Part shown: positions 18,859 through 27,706 of the stretch, piece by piece
Layout of the letters: each line of letters begins with the position of its first letter
How positions within the stretch are numbered: position 1 is the first letter of the stretch
Origin: Rickettsiales bacterium
Lineage (GTDB): Bacteria > Pseudomonadota > Alphaproteobacteria > Rickettsiales > UBA3002
Assembly (NCBI GenBank): GCA_028281385.1
Contig: JANQJY010000092.1
Span: forward strand, 1 to 44,310
Direction of reading: 5' to 3'
DNA: 44,310 nt
The notes under the pieces: generated by a model
What the model saw: the letters and a program-made list of their open reading frames with translations, nothing else
Databases searched by the model: none
What the model was told of the DNA's origin: nothing
Program-made: the position numbers and the translations under genes

Positions 18859-19368
18859 ATGAAATCATCCCTTCTAAAATCTTCAGCCATGATTATCGGT
18901 GCCACCTTTCTGCTGAGCGCCTGTCAGCAGCAGGGCCCTTACGGACAGCATGGCGGTCCGGCCATTGACAAGAAAACAGTCGGTACGGTTGCCGGTGCGG
19001 CGCTGGGCGCCTGGGCCGGGCATAATATCGGCAGCGGCAGCGGCCAGGTGGTCGCCACCGCCGCAGGAACTTTGCTGGGCGCGGCGCTGGGAAGCGAGGT
19101 GGGTGCCTCGCTCGATCGTGCCGATATGAATTATTATCATCAGACCTCACAACGCGCGCTGGAAACGGCACAGCCGGGCGAGTCGCTGCCGTGGAAAAAC
19201 CCGAAGAGCGGTAACTCTGGCACGGTCACGCCGTCTAACTATTATCAGACAGCTGCCGGTAGCTATTGTCGTGAATATACCCAGACGATCAATGTTGGCG
19301 GACGGACCGAGCGGGGCTATGGTACAGCCTGCCGTCAGTCCGATGGATCGTGGAAGATTGTTGAATAA
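18859..19368 (+). CDS. Glycine-zipper 2TM lipoprotein (17 kDa surface antigen-like)
   Basis: Lipobox LLSAC; VGTVAGAALGAWAGHNIGSGSGQVVATAAGTLLGAALGSEVGASLDRAD; SYCREYTQTINVGGRTERGYGTACRQ. Confidence 0.9.
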   Translation: MKSSLLKSSAMIIGATFLLSACQQQGPYGQHGGPAIDKKTVGTVAGAALGAWAGHNIGSGSGQVVATAAGTLLGAALGSEVGASLDRADMNYYHQTSQRALETAQPGESLPWKNPKSGNSGTVTPSNYYQTAAGSYCREYTQTINVGGRTERGYGTACRQSDGSWKIVE

Positions 19369-19386
19369 TCCATTGAACGAACGTTT

Positions 19387-20205
19387 ATGAGTGTAATCCC
19401 TGCAGGTGAGTTGATGAAAGGTAAGCGCGGCCTCATTATGGGGGTGGCGAATGACAAGTCGATTGCCTGGGGGATTACGCAATATGTCGCGGCGCAGGGT
19501 GCCGAACTGGCCTTTACCTATCAGGGCGAATCGCTGGAAAAACGTGTCAGACCACTGGCCGAATCGGTCGGCGGAACGATCGTGCTGCCCTGCGATGTCA
19601 CCGATGAAGCGAGTATCGATGCGGTGTTTGCCGAGCTGGAAAAGCAGTGGGGCGGACTCGATTTTGTCGTCCATGCCATCGCCTTTTCCGATAAGGAAGA
19701 GCTGAAAGGCAAGTATGTCGATACCTCGGCGGAGAATTTCGCGATGACGATGAATATCTCGGTCTATTCCTTTACAGCCGTGGCGCAGCGCGCTTATCCG
19801 CTCATGAAAGATGGCGGCAGTCTGCTCACACTGACCTATTACGGTGCTGAGAAAGTCACCCCGCATTATAATGTCATGGGCGTGGCCAAGGCGGCGCTGG
19901 AATGCAGCGTGAAATATCTCGCGGTCGATCTGGGTGAGCATAATGTTCGCGTCAATGCAATTTCGGCCGGGCCGATTAAAACGCTGGCTGCCATGGGGAT
20001 TGGTGATTTCCGTTATATCCTCAAATGGAATGAGCTGAATGCACCGCTCAAGCGCAACACCACGATTGCAGATGTCGGCGGGGCCGGGCTGTATCTGTTG
20101 TCCGATCTGGGGCAGGGCACGACCGGCGAAGTGCTGCATTGCGATTCGGGCTATCATGCGGTGGGTATGAAAGCCATCGATGCGCCGGATATTGCGCTGG
20201 TGTAG
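19387..20205 (+). CDS. fabI: Enoyl-ACP reductase (NADH)
   Basis: GKRGLIMGVANDKSIAWGI, LTYYGAEKVTPHYNVMGVAKAALE, NAISAGPIKTLAAMGI. Confidence 0.96.
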   Translation: MSVIPAGELMKGKRGLIMGVANDKSIAWGITQYVAAQGAELAFTYQGESLEKRVRPLAESVGGTIVLPCDVTDEASIDAVFAELEKQWGGLDFVVHAIAFSDKEELKGKYVDTSAENFAMTMNISVYSFTAVAQRAYPLMKDGGSLLTLTYYGAEKVTPHYNVMGVAKAALECSVKYLAVDLGEHNVRVNAISAGPIKTLAAMGIGDFRYILKWNELNAPLKRNTTIADVGGAGLYLLSDLGQGTTGEVLHCDSGYHAVGMKAIDAPDIALV

Positions 20206-20247
20206 TTATCAGTTGTCAGTAGCTAGTAGCCAGTTATACTGCCGCGC

Positions 20248-21330
20248 ATGACCAACCGCTTCGGAACAGTTTTTTCTTTTACCACATGGGGCGAATCGCA
20301 CGGGCAGGCAATTGGCTGTGTGGTTGACGGCGTGCCGTCGCGCATTCCGTTGAGCGAATCCGATATTCAGCCTTATCTGGATGCGCGCCGTCCGGCGCAA
20401 AGCAAATTTACCACGCAGCGCAAGGAATCGGATAAGGTAGAGATTTTGTCGGGAACATTTGAGGGGCAGACTACGGGACATCCGATTTCGCTCGTTATTC
20501 ATAATGAAGATCAGCGTTCGAAAGATTACAGCGAGATCAAAGACAAGTTTCGTCCCGGCCATGCCGATTATACCTATCATCACAAATACGGCATTCGCGA
20601 TTATCGCGGCGGCGGGCGCTCTTCGGCACGGGAAACCGCAATGCGCGTGGCAGCTGGTGCGATTGCACGTAAGATTCTGGGTGAGGGCATCACCATCCGC
20701 GGTGCGCTGGTGCAGATGGGTGAGCATAAAATCAATCGTAAGCACTGGGACTGGGATGAGATGGCAAATAATCCCTTCTGGTGTCCGGATAAGGAAGCAG
20801 CAGCACTATGGGCTGATTATCTCGACAATATTCGCAAGGAGGGATCGTCGATCGGAGCCGTCATTGAAGTGGTGGCCGAAGGTGTGCCGGCAGGGCTGGG
20901 AGAGCCGGTGTATGGCAAACTCGATGCCGATTTGGCGCGTGCGATGATGAGCATCAATGCCGTCAAAGGTGTAGAGATTGGCGAAGGTTTTGCCGCAGCC
21001 GCACGGCGCGGCGAGGTGGATGCGGATGAGATGCGTATGGAAGATGGGCAGGTTCAGTTCAGTAATAACAGTGCCGGGGGCGTGCTGGGCGGCATTTCTT
21101 CGGGTCAGCCGGTGGTGTGCCGGTTTGTGGTCAAGCCGACCAGTTCGATTTTAACGGAAGTAAACACGATAGATGTAGACGGCAATAATACGACGATTCA
21201 AACCAAGGGGCGTCATGACCCCTGCGTGGGGATTCGTGCAGTACCGGTGGGTGAGGCAATGATGGCCTGCGTGCTTGCCGATCACTTGTTGCGTGCTAGG
21301 GCATATGGGTATGACGATAGCGGCGATTGA
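20248..21330 (+). CDS. aroC: Chorismate synthase
   Basis: [71 protein letters not shown]. Confidence 0.97.
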   Translation: MTNRFGTVFSFTTWGESHGQAIGCVVDGVPSRIPLSESDIQPYLDARRPAQSKFTTQRKESDKVEILSGTFEGQTTGHPISLVIHNEDQRSKDYSEIKDKFRPGHADYTYHHKYGIRDYRGGGRSSARETAMRVAAGAIARKILGEGITIRGALVQMGEHKINRKHWDWDEMANNPFWCPDKEAAALWADYLDNIRKEGSSIGAVIEVVAEGVPAGLGEPVYGKLDADLARAMMSINAVKGVEIGEGFAAAARRGEVDADEMRMEDGQVQFSNNSAGGVLGGISSGQPVVCRFVVKPTSSILTEVNTIDVDGNNTTIQTKGRHDPCVGIRAVPVGEAMMACVLADHLLRARAYGYDDSGD

Positions 21331-22243
21331 ATTTTAACTTTTCCTGCTGTTCTTCGGTCAGCCTGGCGACGCGTTTGTCTAACAGGTCTTTGTCAAAATA
21401 TTCTTCTTCCCATGGCATGGCGATGCGTTCACAACGCTCTTCCATATCACCGGGTTTGCCGACGCCCTTATGGCGGCGCCAGCGGTTAGAAATCAGGTTT
21501 TCGAGTTCCAGTGTCATGGGCTCGCGCGCGTCGAAAAACACCTTGTTCACTTCTTTCTGCTCCAGCCGGAAAATGGCCATAAGCTGCGCGATCGATTCAC
21601 TGGCCTTGTCGCGGTGATATTGCTTGGTTTCGTCCTGTTCATCGAACGGAATCGGATCCTGCCCGCTGGAATAATAATAATTGTAATAGGCCAGTGCGCA
21701 GCTGTGATAGGCAAGGTCATAGGTCAGCTTGTCCAGATTCTTCTGGCTGCGGGCCATGGCAAGCCGACGGATATCCTTGCTGATTTTTTCTTCAATCATA
21801 CGGGTAATATTGCCGTTATCGGCCTGGCGAGCAAAATCGACGACCTTCATGCCATACATGTCGGAGACGCGGTAATCCGCCTCCAGATCGAGAAAATATT
21901 GGACCAATGCCTCATTGCCGCTCTGGACGGCGAAGATGATCGGATAGTTTTTCTGTGGTCCGCCGTAATTGACATCGGCACCCAGTTCGATCAGGGTTCT
22001 GACGACGGCAAAGCCGTCGGCGTCGTTGCGCGAAGCGGCGATGCTCAACAGCGGCCAGCCCATCGGGTCCACCGCATTGGGGTTGCCCAGACGCTTGACC
22101 AGCGCTTTGACATCCCTGGGCTTGCCGAGGTTTACGCGGTAGATGACTTCTTCGAGCAGTGGGTCGACTTGCTGGACTTGCGCAAAGCCGGGGGGAGGCA
22201 GCACGATACATAGTACTAAAAGGACTGTAAGAATAAATCGCAT
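21296..22243 (-). CDS. Secreted ankyrin-repeat protein
   Basis: Signal peptide [22 protein letters not shown]; ankyrin-like repeats [44 protein letters not shown]. Confidence 0.8.
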   Translation of the reverse strand: MRFILTVLLVLCIVLPPPGFAQVQQVDPLLEEVIYRVNLGKPRDVKALVKRLGNPNAVDPMGWPLLSIAASRNDADGFAVVRTLIELGADVNYGGPQKNYPIIFAVQSGNEALVQYFLDLEADYRVSDMYGMKVVDFARQADNGNITRMIEEKISKDIRRLAMARSQKNLDKLTYDLAYHSCALAYYNYYYSSGQDPIPFDEQDETKQYHRDKASESIAQLMAIFRLEQKEVNKVFFDAREPMTLELENLISNRWRRHKGVGKPGDMEERCERIAMPWEEEYFDKDLLDKRVARLTEEQQEKLKFNRRYRHTHMP

Positions 22244-22283
22244 GTTTTTATAACAATACCACAGTTTAGCCTATCCCCCAACT

Positions 22284-22311
22284 CTTGACATTTCGTTAAT
22301 CCGCCCCATAT
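22284..22311 (+). promoter_or_regulatory. Heat-shock (sigma32/RpoH-type) promoter for htpG
   Basis: CTTGACA-13 nt-CCCCATAT. Confidence 0.75.
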
Positions 22312-22352
22312 CGGTCTGTATAACAATGAAAATCAAATAGAATGAGGGTGTT

Positions 22353-24272
22353 ATGTCATCATCGGCAGCCAGGAAAAAAGTGAAGGAGAATACAGAAAAA
22401 CCGGTATCGGATGCGATCCCCTTTGCAGCGGAGACCAGTAAGGTCCTGCATCTGATGATTCATTCACTTTATACCAATAAGGATATTTTTCTGCGCGAGC
22501 TGGTTTCCAATGCGTCGGATGCTTGCGACAAGCTGCGCTATGAAGCGGCGCAAGATGATGCGTTGATGGCGGGTGATGGTGAGTTTTCAATCAGAATAGC
22601 TGTTGATGAACAGGCAAAGACGATCAGCGTGAGCGATAACGGCATCGGCATGAACCGCGATGATCTGATCGCCCATCTCGGCACGATCGCCAAATCCGGC
22701 ACGCAGGAATTCTTTGCGCAACTGACCGGTGATGCCAAAAAGGATACAAATCTGATCGGTCAGTTCGGCGTCGGGTTTTACTCGTCTTTCATCGTGGCGG
22801 AAAAGGTCGATGTTTACAGCCGTAAGGCGGGAGAAGAGCAAGGTTGGAAATGGTCGTCCGACGGTGAGGGCAGCTTTACGGTGGAAGAAGCTGACGAGCA
22901 GCCACGCGGCACGCAGATCGTGCTGTATATTCGTGAGGAGGCGAAAGACTATCTTGATAGCTGGAAACTACGCCATATCATCCAGACCTATTCGGATCAT
23001 ATTGCCTTCCCGATTTCGATCGCCGGCGAGGACGGCAAAGAAGAAGTGGTCAATGACGGATCCGCCATCTGGACACGGCCGCAGGCCGACATCACCGACG
23101 AGCAATATAGAGAGTTCTATCATCATGTGTCGCATTCGCCGGATGAGCCGTGGCTGCGGCTGCATAACAAGGCGGAAGGAGTGATCGAATATACCAGCCT
23201 GCTGTTTATTCCCTCGATCAAACCGTTTGACCTGTTCCATCCCGAGCGTCGTTCCCGAGTGAAGCTGTATGTGAAACGTGTATTCATTACTGATGAAGGG
23301 ATTGAGCTGATTCCGCCTTATCTGCGGTTTCTGCGCGGGGTGATCGATTCGCAGGACCTGCCGCTCAATATCAGCCGCGAGACGCTGCAGCATAATGCGG
23401 TGCTGCATAAAATCCGTGATGCCGTGACAAAAAAAGTGCTGTCGGAACTTGCCAAACGCGCCAAAAAGGATGAAACGGATTATGCGTCCTTCTGGCAGAA
23501 TTTCGGAGCGGTACTGAAAGAAGGCTTATGCGAAGCCACCGCGCCGCGTGAGAAGATTCTTGAGGCCTGCCGTTTTGCTTCCACGCATGAGAGCGGGGCG
23601 CTGACCAGCCTTGACGCCTATAAACAGCGCATGAAAGAAGATCAGGAAGCGATCTATTATATTGTCGGTGATGATGTCGAGTCGCTGCAGCACAGTCCGC
23701 AGATCGAAGGCTTCAGGAAATACGGTATCGAGGTATTGCTGTTGACTGATCATGTCGATGATTTCTGGACGGGCGTGACTGGTGACTATAAGGACACGCC
23801 GCTGCGTTCGGTCGTCAAGGCGGGAGACGATTTGGAAAGGTTTCATGATAAAGACGAGGCGGATACCGAGGATACAAAAGAGACGCAGGAAGACAAGGAA
23901 GAGATCGCCGGATTGATGGCGACACTAAAGGAGATTTATGGTGATCAGGTCAGAGATGTGCGGATCACGCACAAGCTGGCGGAAAGCCCGGTTTGCCTAG
24001 CAGTGGGGGAGGGTGATATGGATATGCGCATGGAGCGTTTCCTGCTCGAGCATAAGCAATTGCCGCAGGGCATGGCGAAAATTCTGGAGATCAACCCGGA
24101 TCACACTGTCATCAAGGCGTTGGCAGCAAAAGCAAATGATAAGGTGGCAATTGAAGATCATGCAATGCTGCTGCTCGATCAAGCGCGCCTTCAGGAAGGT
24201 GAGCCGGTATCCGACATTGCAGCTTACGGCAGACGCATGACGCAGTTGTTGGAAAAAGCGATTACGCAATAA
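22353..24272 (+). CDS. htpG: Hsp90-family chaperone
   Basis: IHSLYTNKDIFLRELVSNASDACDKLRYEA, SDNGIGMNRDDLIAHLGTIAKSGT, GQFGVGFYSSFIVA. Confidence 0.97.
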   Translation: MSSSAARKKVKENTEKPVSDAIPFAAETSKVLHLMIHSLYTNKDIFLRELVSNASDACDKLRYEAAQDDALMAGDGEFSIRIAVDEQAKTISVSDNGIGMNRDDLIAHLGTIAKSGTQEFFAQLTGDAKKDTNLIGQFGVGFYSSFIVAEKVDVYSRKAGEEQGWKWSSDGEGSFTVEEADEQPRGTQIVLYIREEAKDYLDSWKLRHIIQTYSDHIAFPISIAGEDGKEEVVNDGSAIWTRPQADITDEQYREFYHHVSHSPDEPWLRLHNKAEGVIEYTSLLFIPSIKPFDLFHPERRSRVKLYVKRVFITDEGIELIPPYLRFLRGVIDSQDLPLNISRETLQHNAVLHKIRDAVTKKVLSELAKRAKKDETDYASFWQNFGAVLKEGLCEATAPREKILEACRFASTHESGALTSLDAYKQRMKEDQEAIYYIVGDDVESLQHSPQIEGFRKYGIEVLLLTDHVDDFWTGVTGDYKDTPLRSVVKAGDDLERFHDKDEADTEDTKETQEDKEEIAGLMATLKEIYGDQVRDVRITHKLAESPVCLAVGEGDMDMRMERFLLEHKQLPQGMAKILEINPDHTVIKALAAKANDKVAIEDHAMLLLDQARLQEGEPVSDIAAYGRRMTQLLEKAITQ

Positions 24273-24462
24273 TATCCGGGTAAATTTGCTCTTCGATGCG
24301 GATCATCGCATCGCGGACCGCCAGTTTTTCACGCTTTAAGCGCATAACCTGCAACTGGTCCTGATAGGCATTGTCTGCTAAAGTGTTAATTTTCTCGTCG
24401 AGTAGTCGATGTTGTTCGCGTAATTCATCCAGCTCTTTTTCGAGCATTAATTCTTCATCCAT
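24262..24462 (-). CDS. DUF465 (YdcH-like) small protein
   Basis: ELDELREQHRLLDEKINTLADNAYQDQLQVMRLKREKLAVRDAMIRIEE. Confidence 0.8.
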   Translation of the reverse strand: MDEELMLEKELDELREQHRLLDEKINTLADNAYQDQLQVMRLKREKLAVRDAMIRIEEQIYPDIIA

Positions 24463-24765
24463 ATGCCTGCCGTCTCCATTATTTTTTTTATTCAGCCAGT
24501 CAAGGTGACACTATAACAAAAAACTCTGCCTAAGCCAACAGGCTTTTATCACGCATCTTCACAAGTTATCCACAGATAGGTATTAAATTTCCCACAAGGG
24601 AATCCCGCAGGTCAAGAAAAATATCCGACATCTGAACTAATTCTTGACTTCTTTTACACTTGAAATAGAAAGACCAGTTTTGCTATAATCACTCCACTGT
24701 GTTAGTGCAGAAAACAACACTTATATAAACGACGTTAACAACCTATCAATAAGAAGGAATTCACT

Positions 24766-24966
24766 ATGTCGCTGGCAGCACATCTCGATGTATTAGAAAA
24801 CAGACATGTCAAACTTCAACAATTGCTGGATGAAGAGTCCAACCGGCCCCTGCCGGACTTTACCGTGATTCAGAGTCTGAAAAAGCAGAAGCTTCTTATT
24901 AAAGAAGAGATGGAACGTCTGGAAAACCCGGCGGTGCGCGCTCAACATTCCAATGATGCGGCTTAG
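24766..24966 (+). CDS. DUF465 (YdcH-like) small protein
   Basis: HLDVLENRHVKLQQLLDEESNRPLPDFTVIQSLKKQKLLIKEEMERLE. Confidence 0.75.
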   Translation: MSLAAHLDVLENRHVKLQQLLDEESNRPLPDFTVIQSLKKQKLLIKEEMERLENPAVRAQHSNDAA

Positions 24967-25032
24967 CGCTGCTTAACCTTATGTAAGCCGTCATGACGGC
25001 TGAATCAGGGGTAATACCTTACCCCATAACAG

Positions 25033-25067
25033 AACCTCCGAGAAGACAGCGTGTTCCGGGGGTTTTT
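25033..25067 (+). terminator. Putative Rho-independent terminator
   Basis: AACCTCCG ... CGGGGGTT followed by a T-rich run. Confidence 0.55.
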
Positions 25068-25152
25068 GTTTATCTGGGCTGTGTTGATGCTCACGAAAAT
25101 AAGTAATAACATTACCAGACGATTTTGTGTCATCTGCGTGAAGCTTTGGAAG

Positions 25153-25186
25153 CTGTCATCAAACTGTCATATCTTTTTGTTATAGT
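25153..25186 (+). promoter_or_regulatory. Putative Pho box (CTGTCATCAAACTGTCAT, 25153-25170) with -10-like TATAGT (25181-25186)
   Basis: 17/18 match to CTGTCATAAAACTGTCAT; 11-nt periodicity; 10 nt to the -10-like hexamer. Confidence 0.72.
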
Positions 25187-25207
25187 TCTAAATAGAACAG
25201 ACTAAAG

Positions 25208-25714
25208 ATGGAGACAATAATGGAAACGCCCACTTCGCAAGTAACAGAGCCGACAACTAGTAACATCGGGTTTTTAGCGCCGGTAAATGCGCCGATCAGT
25301 CAGGATGCGCTGGATGTCATTAAACAACGTTTTTTACAGAATTTCGAATATGTCGAGCTGGAGCGTTATATCGATCCGGATATGAGCGGTCATGATAAAA
25401 AGCCTGTGGAACATGATCATATCCGTTTCCGGATGTGTGGTGAGGATCGTGAAAAAATGAATCCGCGCGAGCGGCTGGTCTATCTGTCGCGTCAGATTGA
25501 CCGAGGTAAATATCTGCTGGCCAAATATGGCATTAAAATCGAAGAAGCGCATGTCGATGAGAGTGTCGGCGTGTTGGCATTTAATGCCGATTTTGAGCAT
25601 CTGCCTGAAGGGGTGGATAAGGATGCGGCACTAACTGCTGTGACAGAGGATTTGCAACAAGGTCTCAAAGCAGCGCGCGCCAGCCGCAAACAGGCTGTCG
25701 AAGCGGCTAAATAA
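25208..25714 (+). CDS. Hypothetical protein, 168 aa (start may be 25220)
   Basis: ORF downstream of a Pho-box-like promoter; no family recognised. Confidence 0.75.
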   Translation: METIMETPTSQVTEPTTSNIGFLAPVNAPISQDALDVIKQRFLQNFEYVELERYIDPDMSGHDKKPVEHDHIRFRMCGEDREKMNPRERLVYLSRQIDRGKYLLAKYGIKIEEAHVDESVGVLAFNADFEHLPEGVDKDAALTAVTEDLQQGLKAARASRKQAVEAAK

Positions 25715-25741
25715 CCCCTTTTTATTTTATCTCTATAGGAG

Positions 25742-27547
25742 TCAGCGTGCCATGGCAGGCGCCGTAGCGTTTTCCTGTGACAGGCATTGTCTGGCTTTCT
25801 GGTCCATGGCATCACACAGAATATGGTGATCATTGACACGGTCGCGTGTGAAAGGTACGAGAGTGCGGCGAATGCTCAGCGCATGATTGCCTACATCAAT
25901 ACCCGGAACCAAATAGGCCAGATCAGCAATGTCTTCTGCCAGCTCCTTCATGTGAATAGCGGGATGGTTTGCAGGAGGAACAATGTCGCGGCATCGTTGT
26001 TGGCGGGCGGAGATAGCTCCGGCTATTTCTGACTCGGATGCGTGGATGGAAGGCATATTTGCCAGTTGCCTGGACAGCGCTGCCGTAATCTCTGCATGTT
26101 GCGTCTCAGGAAAACGGTGAATGAGCCGGTAACAGGCTTTGGCCAGTCCTATCAGAGGTTTTTCCTCCTTATTCAGCAGGCGTAACGTTTCTTCATAGAG
26201 TATCTGCTGGTATTTCACTTTCTCTGCCTCGGGTGTCTCTTGAGTTTTCCCCTGCTGTTGTTCTGACAGCTTTGCCATATAGGAAATAATATTTTTAACC
26301 GTATCATCCCGTTCCTGCGGGCCGAGGATAAGCGGCATGTCGTGAATGAAGGTTGTAATCGCCCTGGCCGCTTTTTCCACGTCCTGTTTGGCGCCTTTGC
26401 CATACTGGCTGCTATTGGCGAACATCATGAGAACATCCCCCGGCAGATATAACGTTTCTCCCGCCATCTGGAGAGGGTTGTTTTTCTTATAGCCGGCGAT
26501 GATGCTGGAAAGACCGGCGGCAAAGGCCAGCCCGCCGGTGGCGATTTGCGGGTCTTCCTCAAACGTTTGAAAGGCGCGGGTGAATGGATTATCGGATTTT
26601 TCAGGATGCTCTTTGACAGGGTAATATAAGGCCGTCCAGCCGATCAGCGATAACAGGGAGCGTCCGAAATCAAAGTAAAACCCGCTTTTTACATAATCCC
26701 TTGCCTCTTTTACTACTGTGGCTGAGTGTTTTGATGTGTTGGCGAGAATACCCTTGCGCGTCCCACGTTCTAACACAGTGTGCATCATATGCGCCAACAT
26801 GCCGGCATTATTAAGCACCGCACCCATCTGGATGGGGTGTTCTTCCAGTAATTGTCTGGCTTTGCCTGTCAGGGTTGTGGGGTTCTGCTTGTCAGGCATG
26901 TTCCACTGATCAGCATCTAATGGGTTTTCGTTATGTTGGCGAAGTTGATTGAACTGCTTGTTTAGCGTCTCCAGTGCCACTTCATCCTGCCGTTTGGCAA
27001 AGGCAAGGTAAGAGCTGGACTGTGACAGCCACAACGCACCGGCTAGATTTTGCAGCATGTTCTTCGGGCTCAGCCAGTGGCCATACCGGTTACCGAATCC
27101 GGCGAACAGTAAAATGGATTCTGCTGCCAGATAAAAACCGGAAGACGCGCGGGCAGGATCATTCAACATGGTCATGGCTCGTGTGATGGTATCGCCGATA
27201 CCGCTTACCAGATTATCAAGCGGAATGAGCGGTTTGCTGATCAGATGACCGGCCCCCTTTACCAGCCCTTCGGATTTCAATACATCTGTCACCTGTGTGC
27301 CGTCGCCGGTATGGTGAATCGTCAGCGTTAGATTGCCGCACTCATCACGCCCCTGTTTTATCAGAAAACCACGTGCTGAAAGTCTTGCTCTGACGACATC
27401 TGCATCTTTGATGTGACCCGGCGTGTAGGGATAAACAAGCGTCGTCCGCCAGTCCTTTCCCTTGAAGCCGGACTGGAGAAACTGGACTTTGCTCTGCGCA
27501 TCGTCCCAGATGGTATAACTCGACGCCTTAGGCGTATACGTACTCAT
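25742..27547 (-). CDS. Large hypothetical protein (~601 aa)
   Basis: Long ORF; start moved to MSTYTPKASSYTIWDD with AAGGAG upstream; no family recognised. Confidence 0.8.
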   Translation of the reverse strand: MSTYTPKASSYTIWDDAQSKVQFLQSGFKGKDWRTTLVYPYTPGHIKDADVVRARLSARGFLIKQGRDECGNLTLTIHHTGDGTQVTDVLKSEGLVKGAGHLISKPLIPLDNLVSGIGDTITRAMTMLNDPARASSGFYLAAESILLFAGFGNRYGHWLSPKNMLQNLAGALWLSQSSSYLAFAKRQDEVALETLNKQFNQLRQHNENPLDADQWNMPDKQNPTTLTGKARQLLEEHPIQMGAVLNNAGMLAHMMHTVLERGTRKGILANTSKHSATVVKEARDYVKSGFYFDFGRSLLSLIGWTALYYPVKEHPEKSDNPFTRAFQTFEEDPQIATGGLAFAAGLSSIIAGYKKNNPLQMAGETLYLPGDVLMMFANSSQYGKGAKQDVEKAARAITTFIHDMPLILGPQERDDTVKNIISYMAKLSEQQQGKTQETPEAEKVKYQQILYEETLRLLNKEEKPLIGLAKACYRLIHRFPETQHAEITAALSRQLANMPSIHASESEIAGAISARQQRCRDIVPPANHPAIHMKELAEDIADLAYLVPGIDVGNHALSIRRTLVPFTRDRVNDHHILCDAMDQKARQCLSQENATAPAMAR

Positions 27548-27599
27548 ACACACACTTCTCCTTATACTAAGCATACGCTATTTCCCCAGAGGAGCTCAA

Positions 27600-27617
27600 G
27601 TGACAGTATGATGACAA
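27600..27617 (-). promoter_or_regulatory. Putative Pho box upstream of the ~601 aa gene
   Basis: Minus strand TTGTCATCATACTGTCAC; two TGTCA half-sites with 11-nt periodicity. Confidence 0.5.
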
Positions 27618-27706
27618 TTGATTGATATTACTGATGTTTTTGTGCAGTTTTTGACAGATAAGATGCTTCTTCTTGCATTCTTGAGCGATCATCCTAAGCT
27701 TCGATT

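Noticed and set aside
19147-20157. 336-aa ORF antisense to fabI
   Set aside because: Shadow ORF opposite a conserved enzyme with clear motifs.
20204-20238. Degenerate AGTTATCAGTTGTCAGTAGCTAGTAGCCAGTTAT stretch before aroC
   Set aside because: Short, imperfect simple repeat with no clear function; not enough to call a feature.
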